Assembly (NCBI GenBank): GCA_015956445.1
Contig: WIUZ02000004.1
Span: forward strand, 1,364,001-1,428,000
Origin: Thelephora terrestris
Taxonomy: Eukaryota > Basidiomycota > Agaricomycetes > Thelephorales > Thelephoraceae
Direction: 5' to 3'
DNA: 64,000 nt
The translations under genes and the position numbers were made by a program. This document shows positions 51,795-61,132 of this stretch, piece after piece. Numbering within the stretch: the first letter of the stretch is position 1; each line of letters begins with the position of its first letter. Below the pieces are notes generated by a model. It ran no database searches and had not been told where the DNA came from. It saw nothing but the letters and a program-made list of their open reading frames with translations.

Positions 51795-53750
51795 CTAACT
51801 AGTACCCGCGCGCCGTGCAGCCAACTTTGCCTTTACTTTCCTGGCCCTCTTAGCCATCGTGACCTCCTTCGCTCGCTTTTTCTCCTGGGTGGAGCTCACC
51901 TCCCCTTCCTCTGTCTCTAGAGTTGACAAGTACTCGTCTATGTGCCGCTCCATATGTCGCTGGACTTCTTCAGCTGTTTCCGGCGCTCCGGCGTCATTAA
52001 TAATATCCCATTCGAGATCGAAGCCCCAGCCGTTTCTGGTGGACGAACGGGGAAGGAGCGGAGCGGGCGCCTCGGCGGCGGCAATTAGACCACCTTGGTC
52101 TCTCCACCAGCGCAGGAACCATTGGGCAGCCCTAGTATGGTCTGGTACGCCACCCCGCTTCAACATATTCAATCTCCGGGAGAGTAGATTCAGGAACTCG
52201 GCGAGATCATTCGTCGGCGGTGGGGCAGAGCCCGGATCTCCGGTCTCCGAATGAAAAACTCGCCGATACGCAGGGTCTGTGTGATGATTGAGACTGTCAC
52301 GCGCCGATCAGTGGACCCGTGATGAACTGAAGATCGCACCGTTGGGGTTCAAGACGTTCAGTCTGTATAGCAGATAGGCGGCCAGTGTTTCGACGTCGTA
52401 TAACCCTTCTTTGATCCCAGCTACCCTGCGTTCAATACATTTTTGGCTCATCTTCATCGGGCCGCACGCACCTATAAGCGCCAACTTGACCCCTCGCTCT
52501 GCGCCTCTCTCGCCTTTCCCAATAAACGGAAGCATCACGCCTGGAGAGTCATAGGCGTACATCAACGGATCCGGACATAACTTCAACCGAGTCGGTACGG
52601 TGCGAGTCAGTCCAGGCTGGGCAGACGTTCTCAGCGCTTTCGGCGTCGCTGTTCGGAGGGGGACGAATAGCGGCCGAGGTTCCGGTGATCAGCTAAGTCC
52701 GGAATAGTCCAAGGGTGCTTCGGAGTCACTTACGTCCACGTATTCCAGCATTCCGTAGCGCATTCAACAAAGTAGACTTTCCCACATTAGGCATCCCAAC
52801 AACAAGCACATTCAGTTCGGGCATGTGCGGATAACGTTTCGCGACATCTGAGTTGGAAAAAAAAAAGTTTGTTCAGCGGAGCTTCTTCCACATGATCGAT
52901 GTGTTACGTGAACGGAGAGGGAAGGGACTGACTGATCAACAAATTGCTCAAGGACCTGATGTCTCGAGGGCGGTGCCAGCTGGCAAAGAAAAACGTCTGA
53001 TCCGGAAATTTCGCCGTCATCGCCTTCTGAAACGGCTGTCACATCGCAGTAAAGGAGGACGGGTTAGGCGCATAGATAAGATATAGCGACGCGCAGGAGT
53101 TCCGCACCTCGATGCCCCACTCTGGCACTAGGTCTCGCTTGCTAAACACCACAACGCGCTCGCAAGCAATTCTCGCACCGCCGGCTGCAGTAGGGCCCAC
53201 AGCTGAGTCAGCGGGCCCCATGCGTTCCGCTCTCCACTTTTGCAAGGCACCTGAGAGGTTTCGTTAGTTGTAGGCTAGCATTATCGTAGAGGCCAGTAGG
53301 CCGTGTGCATAAAGGAATAGGGTTGAAACGCTCCAAGTGCTTGTAACGGCCCACCAGTTGGGCGCTACGCGGGAGACAAGGGCGCCGTGGTGCTGGTGAA
53401 AGAATTTGTCGCGGACCATATAACTCCAACAAAAAGCGGTAGGCTCCTTGGCCGCACATCAGAGGGAGCAACAGTGAACCCTCTGGCCGCAGCTAGAAGT
53501 CTGCTCTCTCACTGGGCTACCCTGGCCGGTGTGGCTGTCGTGTACAAGGGGGGATCAAAAGGAGAGTCAACGAACCTTCAAAGGTCCTATTGATGCTCGT
53601 CAGAGGTAGTCTGGCATCACGTAGTTCGAGCACTACGTCGGTTTTCTTCAACAGCGCAGGCAGCTGCCGTTTAAATTGGTTCATATGACCGGGGAACCAT
53701 GACGGAGGAGCGGGCAGGGTGGGAAACGGGATATGCTTCAGCATAATCAT
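51795..53750 (-). CDS. MTG1: Mitochondrial ribosome-assembly GTPase Mtg1
   Basis: Exons 53750-53576, 53250-53108, 53035-52933, 52847-52734, 52648-52328 and 52276-51795 give 445 residues. The order of motifs is that of a circularly permuted GTPase: WFPGHMNQFKRQLPALLKKT and DVVLELRDARLPLTSIN, G4 VVVFSKRDL, then G1 VGMPNVGKSTLLNALR and G3 AYDSPGVMLP. The C-terminal region (MKRGGVPDHTRAAQWFLRWW-like and a basic end) is as in YlqF/RbgA/Mtg1. The protein works in late assembly of the mitochondrial large ribosomal subunit. The first intron (53251-53575) is 325 nt, far longer than others here. Confidence 0.9.
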
Positions 53751-54363
53751 AATCCAAAGACTGCTGCGTAGCAGTAGGGTATATCAACGTAGAAAGCGTC
53801 AGGAGACACCGCCAGATAGCCCCAGGGTGAGATGAGACAGGAGGTAAACCAGCGCCCTTGTAAACTTTGAACACGTAGGCAGCCTCGTTTGGAATAGCCT
53901 CGTTTGAACCGCAGAGATCCCTGAGACACCGCCGCGCGGCTGCTCGCAAAGTAGGGACAAACGCAAGCACCGAGCGAGAGGCTCGTGAGACCGGGAATGG
54001 ACTTGGACGCGAAAGTTCAAAACGAGATCGCGACTCGTGCACGTGGCGCGGGACAAACAACCGTTGGGGGAGTGCGGAAAGAAATTCATCACTTTGAAAT
54101 TGTCATTCTGATATTCTAGCATAAAGATGGATGGAATTCAGATAGCAATATATCGCTATGGTATGAGACTACGAAAAGGCAGAGCAACTCGACAAACGAG
54201 GAACATGAACAAGTCAACATCAGAAGAAGAAAATTACGCTAAAACCCTGCTATGCATACAAAGGAAACGGGAGCTGGTCAACATACACGATAAGGAGATC
54301 AAGCCTGCGCCCGGCGGTAAAGGCAGATATAACAAAGTCGCAACGGGTGTACGCACGACCACT
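53751..54363. other. Intergenic region upstream of MTG1
   Basis: Between MTG1 (minus) and the 3' end of the basic coiled-coil gene (minus). A 129-codon minus frame (53671-54060) overlapping the MTG1 start has no family likeness. No gene is supported. Confidence 0.4.
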
Positions 54364-55206
54364 CTAGATCCAATCCTCCTTTGCAAGACCAACGCCATCG
54401 AAGTTCTTCCCGCTCCGGGTCTTCCTCTCCTGGAGAACCTGTACCTCATCAAGGTTGATCAACTTCTCGGATGGCGGTGGTGAACCCTCGACCCAACCCT
54501 TCCAACCCTTCCTCACTGCCACGCGTTTCTTCCTTGGACGGGAGCGCATAGACTCTTTGAACGTTTCCAGATCCAGATCCTCATCATCGTCCGGAGTCCG
54601 TGGTCTCTTGGAAGAGGTATAGGATGTTACGGAGGATGCAGGTCCCGGTGTTGAGCGGGGCGAGGCGACTATGGGGGACGAAGGCATCGGAGGAGGTGTG
54701 ACTGATCTCCCGCGCTGGTTGGTAGCGATGTGGATAGTTGGTCTGGCGCGCCAGAAGGAGGCAGTTTTCGGTGGGACGGTCTGAGCGGTATGGGTTGCTA
54801 CGATGTGAGAGACGGGTGCTGACGACTGTTTGTCTGGTTGGACTGGGGGAGCAGATAAGCCGGCCTTTTCAGCTTTCTGTCGCAACCGTTCCGCAGCTTT
54901 CGCCCGCTTTCTCTCGCGATCCCTCTCCCTCTTTTCCTTCTTCTTGTCCCTGCGCGATAGCTGGTCCTTTTCCACCTCTTTATAGGGCGGAACGCCGTTG
55001 AGAACGCTGGTAAGTACGTCTCTTGCAGGTGGCCGTGGGTCGAAATAACCAGCGAGAACGGTCGTCGCAGTCCTGCGATGACGATGGTGAATGGGTATAG
55101 CGGGGGTAGTATAGGGCATGATGACTGCCATGGGGAGGGGAGGGAAAAGTGAGTTGGAGTACGGCGGGGGACGGATTTTAAATGAGCGGATGCCTTTCTG
55201 AGGCAT
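54364..55206 (-). CDS. Basic coiled-coil protein of unknown function
   Basis: One intronless frame of 280 residues, rare here. After a Pro-rich start comes VLAGYFDPRPPARDVLTSVL, then a dense Lys/Arg/Glu helix (LSRRDKKKEKRERDRERKRA), likely coiled coil and nuclear-localising. A Ser/Pro-rich stretch follows, with KRPRTPDDDEDLDLETFKES, and the end holds EKLINLDEVQVLQERKTRSG and KNFDGVGLAKEDWI. I do not recognise a family. The composition suggests a nuclear, perhaps RNA- or chromatin-associated, protein. An internal ATG (MAVIMPYTTP) 25 codons in could be the real start. Confidence 0.65.
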   Translation of the reverse strand: MPQKGIRSFKIRPPPYSNSLFPPLPMAVIMPYTTPAIPIHHRHRRTATTVLAGYFDPRPPARDVLTSVLNGVPPYKEVEKDQLSRRDKKKEKRERDRERKRAKAAERLRQKAEKAGLSAPPVQPDKQSSAPVSHIVATHTAQTVPPKTASFWRARPTIHIATNQRGRSVTPPPMPSSPIVASPRSTPGPASSVTSYTSSKRPRTPDDDEDLDLETFKESMRSRPRKKRVAVRKGWKGWVEGSPPPSEKLINLDEVQVLQERKTRSGKNFDGVGLAKEDWI

Positions 55207-56816
55207 GGAGAGACTTACTTTCGGCAGCGGCCGAGGTGCGCGGATTCTGATGGACGGCGGCTCAGCCGTGGGGGCTCTGCATTCTTCTAGAACATATCCT
55301 GAGCCTTTTATTGTTCACCCAGCGAGTGTTAGTAGGATGCCCTCCAAAGTTCGTGCTGCGCCGTGGCTCATGACCTCACCTTTGCTTTTTTGTCCCACCA
55401 CAGACGGACCTACCCTTTACGTTATCGCTGATTCGATCCACATCCCCCCAAAATCACCCAGAAACGTCTCATCAACACGTTTGATCAACTTTTCTTTGTT
55501 CCGGTTCATGGCGACAAACAATTTTATACCAAGTCCCCTTTCCGCTCCTCCTCTTCTGGAATCTACGCCCTTTGTCCGTGCAAACCCATTACCAGTGCTT
55601 GGTCCTATTCCACTTTCCCTCTTTTATCATAAAACTTATACCCGTTTCATATCCAGCCATTGCGCGCGTGTTCCCCGCCATAGCACCGACGAATCTGCGC
55701 CCCACACGTTTTTATCCTTGACCCGTGCCAGGCTGGGATTCTCTCGTCGATCACTGATCGCTGATGGCCCTTTCCCGCCAGACCGGTCGCCACCCTGGTC
55801 CTGGTCGGGACCACATTAATTTCAGGTCATGGTCCAGGCCCGCTGCACGAGAGCTGCCGTTCAGCATCCCTCTCAATCCCCAGCGAACTTGAAAATCCTC
55901 TGCCTAGTTCCTCTCGGCGCTATTCGGGTCAACTTTCGGCTCGTGCCGCTGCAGTTCAATGGCGCCGACTTCTTTGCCCCGCCACCGCCTCACCTGTGCC
56001 TGTCGCTCCGTTCTCCTCGTATCTGGGCCTCCCGCCGGCATACACGCCTACCTGGAATGATCTCAACTGGCGACGGGCAATACAAATGACCTGTGACCAA
56101 TCTTTGATCCATGTGGGACGAGGATGGAAGTAAATTTAGCACCTTTTGTGACATCGAGTCGGCCCTCAGTCACCCACCAACCCACAGACCTGATGGCACC
56201 CGCGGCCAAATCTATTCGCTCGCGACCGCATCTCGCCTGAGCGCCGCTACACATGCGGACCATCCCGTTCACCAGGCGACCAGATCATTCACACAGGTGC
56301 CGAACACAGCGCCATGGGGCCGTTGAATCGCTTTGATAGTTGTCGTCTGCTAGACCGTGTTCGTCGACTTGTTCTGTTGACTCGCCATTCCTAGCACTGC
56401 CACGATCCGGGACCCCGGCGACTAAGCCAATCGCGGATCCACCTCAACACCACCAAGGTAAACTTTGTTCACAATCATGGTCGTATGCGCGGTTCTCTCC
56501 TCGTATTCCGCAGAGTCATGACCGCGTGCGAGCGCCGTGTTACAGAAACGATATGATTTGCCCCCACTTTGTCGTTCACAGACCAAGTCCGTTTACTGAT
56601 AATTCAAGGCTTGCTAGGAAACATTGTGACCTCGTTTCATCTTGTAAAACCGGGGCGTGGTTGATGTGATGGTCGGAGAACTCGCGGGCTCTTTGGTCCT
56701 AAGGCCATGCGCTTCCGAGAAACGGGCACACGTCATGGGAATCCATATTATTGTTTCATGGGTACCCGTTGGCGCTCGTGTATTTGGGGTCGTTACAGAA
56801 GTCAATAGGATGACGC
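55207..56816. other. 1.6 kb without a supported gene
   Basis: A 204-codon plus frame (55205-55819) and shorter open stretches up to about 56.3 kb exist, rich in Ser/Pro/Arg/Leu with many pyrimidines. One has protein-like text (YLGLPPAYTPTWNDLNWRRA near 56.05 kb), but frames do not join with credible splice sites. It may be a decayed gene or a long 5' region of unannotated RNA. Confidence 0.35.
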
Positions 56817-57493
56817 CTACTGTGTCTTTATATTACGTGCAGCCTGGGCCACACCGACGGTAGCCTGCCACCAAAACCCGAAGGCTAGACCTATGATGCC
56901 ATGAAGGATACCCCAGGCGATCTCGGGGGTGAGGTTATTCCTGTAGATCAGGTACGGTTATACCTGTGCTTGCGGGAGAACACCGAGGACACTTACGCCT
57001 CAAATTGGGGACCAAAGCTAATCGGGATAAACCGAGGAGCTTGGAGAAGGACCGTGAACACGACAGTGTGGTACAGCGAAAGTCCCATGGCCACCGCACG
57101 CTTTCCGGGGAAGAACTCTGCGGAAGTTCATTTCTTAATATGGGCAGAAGTTCCGTCGAGCAATCACTTGCCTGGAAGACTGTAACACAAGAGTGAAGTG
57201 ATACACGTGCCTAAGCTTATCGCGTTCAAGAGCTACGGCATGTGACGAAGTAGTCTAAGTTCGACGACAGTGATTCATTTGGAAATTACACACCTTGACC
57301 AGCACCAGAGTGGTGTTGTTCATGCCCAAGAATGGGAGCGACTGCGGGAACCAGAGGCCCTGGACGATAAGGGGCGCCTCCAACAGTCCATGAAGCAAGA
57401 ACACAGCCGAACTAGCTGACGTCAGTGATTGGGCTATAGCTGCTCCAGCCACGAGGCTTACAGCGGATGCCTTAGGTTAGGTTGAACGGACAT
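56817..57493 (-). CDS. Four-helix small membrane protein (unknown function)
   Basis: Five exons (57493-57462, 57411-57294, 57232-57172, 57117-56997, 56940-56817) join in phase to 151 residues. Seen: MSVQPNLRHPLSAVFLLHGL, PLIVQGLWFPQSLPFLG, NNTTLVLVKLLNAISLGTCI, TSLLCYSLPEFFPGKRAVAM, LYHTVVFTVLLQAPRFIPI, EIAWGILHGIIGLAFGFWWQ. The pattern gives about four membrane helices with a short loop LPEFFPGKRA. I recall similar unnamed Agaricomycete proteins with the same order. The third intron (57171-57118, 54 nt) begins with GC: CCAG|GCAAGT. Without it the frame is lost. The function is unknown. Confidence 0.78.
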
Positions 57494-57894
57494 TTCGATC
57501 GGTGACGAGGCTGACACACGAAGAAACGGAAGAAGACACCAAGTGACAACGAATCGAAAGATGGAAGCAAATCGATCACGTGGGACCCATCAATACTCAG
57601 CCGTGATTCGACGGTTTCTCACCCCATATTGAATCACGGAGAGCAACAGAGCATTTTCTTTTCGGAGGTAGATTGAGTTGATTAGTTGAGTCTGTATCCA
57701 GGCAATACTTGAAGCGAGCGAATAAAAGCGAGCCAATTGAACGTGAAAAGCTCCCGTCTGTTCAATCACCCTATTGAACCCCAGCGGTTTCCGATTGCAT
57801 TTCCTCCATATGAACTGGGTGGCTGGGTGAACATTCTGAAGGTTATGCCGTGTACGCAGACGCGTTAACAAATAGCTAAATTCCTTCAATGGAA

Positions 57895-58010
57895 AATAGA
57901 GATCCAGACCGCTCTGGGGTCAGTCGGGGCACCGCGAAACTCAGCAACTACTATTAGTGACACCCTTCTACTACCTGGACTTATGGGCAGTAGGTAGCTG
58001 TGTGACTGAC
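57895..58010. repeat. Degraded copy of the 23.5-kb repeat family
   Basis: Carries AGACCGCTCTGGGGTCAG, GGCACCGCGAAACTCAGCAA and ACACCCTTCTACTACCTGGA in the same order and spacing as the cores of the two copies at 23.4-23.7 kb. The inverted ends are poorly kept. Confidence 0.5.
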
Positions 58011-58549
58011 CTAGGACGATATGTATGTATACCAGTCACGAAAGGGTGCCACTCGCCGGATTTTGCGCAGTCCGAGACTCAAAGCAGTAGCCGAGGTCTC
58101 TGCGTTAGTACACTCGCTCATTATCCTCGGAAAAAGGGAAAAGTTTTCAGTGACTATCAAGGTGCCCATGGCAAAAATCCATTGGAGAAAATTCAGGCGG
58201 TTTTCGGTCTGCGGTCATGTGGTTGTAAATACATCTCAATTACTATTGGTAGTACGGGATCCCGTCCGTCTTTATCTCCACCACGAACGAGGCCTTCTTG
58301 CCAGCACGATGACTCTACATCCAGCAACAGCCCGAGCATCTACGGCAAGGGAGTAACGGGGTCCCACGAGCAAGACTCAACCAGAACAGGTGCGTTGTGT
58401 CGGACGAATCGGCGAAGTCGGTGCTGAAAGCATGTTAGCGATTAATGCGTGGTGCTTGGGGTGGGGCATATGGTATCGCCACGTCCGGCTCCCCAGCCCG
58501 AGGACCTTCGTGGGGTCTTGAAAACTTTTGAGAGAAACCTGGAGATTTC

Positions 58550-58670
58550 AAAACTGACCGCCTGAGAACATCGAACAGAGTCCCAGACAGCGGTCGGGGT
58601 CCTGACGGTTCCTCTTTTCAGCCGGGTTATTTGGACGGTTTGAACGCCAGGGGTAAGTCACTCAGTCGCC
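58550..58670. repeat. Fragment of the same repeat family, opposite orientation
   Basis: AGCGGTCGGGGTCCTGACG near 58597-58615 is the complement of the core GACCCCGACCGCT, and TAAGTCACTCAGTCGCC near 58651 resembles the end motif GTGAGTGACT. The right half of the core is missing, so this is a fragment at best. Confidence 0.35.
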
Positions 58671-58787
58671 CGGTAGTATCCTCATTGCCCGTGGTAGAAA
58701 TTCCAAGTAATATGAAAATTGATCTGCGACTGCCGTGGTATAGTTTACATGGGGGTATCAGAAACCCAACAAACACGAAGATGTGGC

Positions 58788-60227
58788 CTACTGCTGGTTC
58801 ATAATCACAACTTTCAAGTCGTCGCCTTTCCTGACAGCCTCCAACGCGTCCACGCTCCTGGTTAGCGGGAATGTAGCGGTGATCATCGGTCGGAGATCAA
58901 TCCTTTTTTTGCTCATCAGGTCAATCGCTGCTTGGTAACATCCAGCCGTATAACGGACGGTCCCAATCACGTCTATCTCCTTTGCAACAATTGAGAACAT
59001 CGGGAAGGGCGTCACGGCTTGGCCCAGACCCGCCTGGACATCTGGAACAAGCCGGGAGCTCAGGATCACCGCTATGGGGGTGGGTGGGTTAGAGAACACA
59101 CTCACAGGTGCCACCCATGTGAACAAACGACATTCCGGCATGCATAGCCGCCTCCGCTCCGGACGCCTCGACAACAACATCCACGCCCCACGAATCAACT
59201 CCGGCTTCGGCAAGCGCGGAGACCTTCCAGGCCTCTGCCCATTCGTGGTAACCCTTACCTTCGGGCTTAGGGGGGACCACAGACACGTAGTCCGCACCGA
59301 ACCCTTTTGCAAATTCCACTCGTTTCTGTAGGATATCGAACGCGAGAATTTTTGATATGCCGAACGCCTGGGCGACTGCGATGACCATACATCCCAAAGG
59401 ACCACAACCGCTGCATTCCGTAATCAGCGAATCTCGCGGAAATGAAGGTGATGGATCCTACAAAATAGCTAGCGTTTGCCCTCCGGAGAACCGCGCGCGC
59501 TTTGCCAGCTAAGGTATCGCCGTGGAATCGGTCACCAAAGCACATCACGCTAACCGTAAACGCATACCTGAACTGCCACTGCCAGGGGTTGGATGCAGCC
59601 TGCCTCCTCCCATGAGAGGCTACTAGGAATTTGGACCGCGAGGTCCGACTCGCAAGCGAAATATTGTGAAAGCGCTGCCCAGAACTCGTGACCACGGGAT
59701 CTCGCCCTTTATCGGTAATCAAACTTACTGCCCGGGTTTCCAGGCATGGATGCCTGTTTGAAGAAGCGACAGACGTTCGTCTTGCCTATCCGGCAGTTGT
59801 AGCATCTGTAATACGCCTTAGGGTCTCAGAAAGTCGCATCGGAGACACTTGGCAAGCTTACTTTCGGCAGAATCGAGTGGGTTCGATCGCTACGCGGTCC
59901 CCGACTTTGAGATGTACAACGTTGGGCCCGACCTTCACGATTGTGCCAGCGGACTCATGGCCCAGCACCTGTGGCTCCTTGATGAAGTTGTGACCGACTC
60001 CACCGTGGGAATAAGTGTGTAGCTGGGAACATAAATGTTAGCAAAGACAGGCGATGAGGTAGTTGTAAGGGCCTGGCGCTAACATCGCTACCACAGATTC
60101 CGGTCGCTTCAACCTTTACCAGCACGTCGTCGTCACCGACTGGCGGAACGGGCATGTCGCGAATCTCGACGGTCAACGACCTCAGGAGCACGCAGGACCT
60201 GTTTGTAGTAATCATGTTGATGGTCAT
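58788..60227 (-). CDS. Zinc-dependent sorbitol/xylitol dehydrogenase-type enzyme
   Basis: Seven exons (60227-60084, 60022-59862, 59805-59729, 59674-59568, 59508-59462, 59410-59106, 59071-58788) give 374 residues. Catalytic zinc site: [12 protein letters not shown] and [10 protein letters not shown]. Structural zinc site: four Cys in [16 protein letters not shown]. The nucleotide-binding fold follows with [18 protein letters not shown] and an Asp at ILAFDI, pointing to NAD rather than NADP. The end [10 protein letters not shown] is typical of fungal xylitol, sorbitol and arabinitol dehydrogenases, which oxidise polyols to ketoses in the cytosol. Which polyol is used cannot be told from sequence. 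The next genes are an MFS transporter and an aldolase, suggesting a catabolic group. Confidence 0.9.
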
Positions 60228-61132
60228 CGTTCCCTGGAATTATTCTGGACGGCGTTTAGAGATGGGGAATTAGGTGAAAGGGGCGGATTGAGATCATTAG
60301 CCCCAATCCAAGCCTTTTATCGCGTGCTAAAAGCCAAGGGGGAAAATTGGTGTCAGCTACCTCCAGTTCCTTCCGCGGATCCGTTCCGGTGGCGAAGTTG
60401 GGAAGCCCGTCTCGATCAGGACGTACACGATCGCAAGTCGGATGCAGTTGGCTCAGGCCCAGGGATTAGTGAGGAGCGGCAGTTCCGACCGAAGATCTCT
60501 CAGTACGAGTCAGAAGATGTGTAATTTTGACCACCTTCGCGGTCAGTTGACGAGAAACGGGCTTAGCCCCGAGGCCTTATCGATAACTGGCTGCAGTATT
60601 GCTTCCGAACGGGTTTCCAACGTGAAGGCAGATCCATCTACTCTTTCCCCTGGATGTACATAAGTAATTTATAGCAAGTTCTAGATCACGTCTTCATGAG
60701 CCTCGTTCTGATCAAATGAAGATGTGGTGAATGTACCACCCCCTTGCCCAACTATGCCGGAGTTCCAAGGGACCCGTGCTCTAATGTATGTACGGAAGAG
60801 TTCCGATGAGATATAAAAGGTCTGGTGTTGGCACTGAGAAGAATCTAATATGCGGATCTGTATAGGGTCCCATGTGCGGAGCATTTAACGTACGTTATCA
60901 AATCGCTTGCACTTGACCGGAGATATTTGGTCACGCACCATCGGTGGACTCACCTCGTGCGAACGAGCAACACACCCAGCATCTCCACCAGGAACGAAAA
61001 GGTGAGCTAGTTTTGATAAGTACGGCATCACGAACGGAAAGATTGTGTACATGAATCAGTCACTAAACAAGAAACCGTGGGCTAAGCTAAAACAGTGACG
61101 AGAGCACGCCGACAGGATAACGGATCTAAAAT
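60228..61132. other. Intergenic region (0.9 kb)
   Basis: Upstream of the dehydrogenase gene and downstream of the MFS gene, both minus. No coding frame or repeat is supported. Confidence 0.4.

Larger units (their letters stand above)
57494..58787. other. Intergenic region with repeat copies
   Basis: Upstream of the four-helix protein gene and downstream of the dehydrogenase gene. It holds two degraded copies of the repeat found near 23.5 kb. No gene is supported. Confidence 0.45.

Noticed and set aside
53671-54060. 129-codon minus frame overlapping the MTG1 start
   Set aside because: Reads MTG1's first exon in another frame; upstream part has no recognisable motif.
55205-55819. 204-codon plus-strand open frame
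   Set aside because: Begins on the opposite strand's start codon, has skewed Ser/Pro/Leu/Arg content, no family likeness and no continuation by splicing.
57118-57293. One long (about 175-nt) intron in the four-helix protein gene
   Set aside because: Would drop the helix SLGTCITSLLCYS; two introns of 61 and 54 nt recover it and give regular sizes.
57590-57889. 99-codon minus frame
   Set aside because: No family likeness, adjacent to a repeat copy, and no sensible splice partners.
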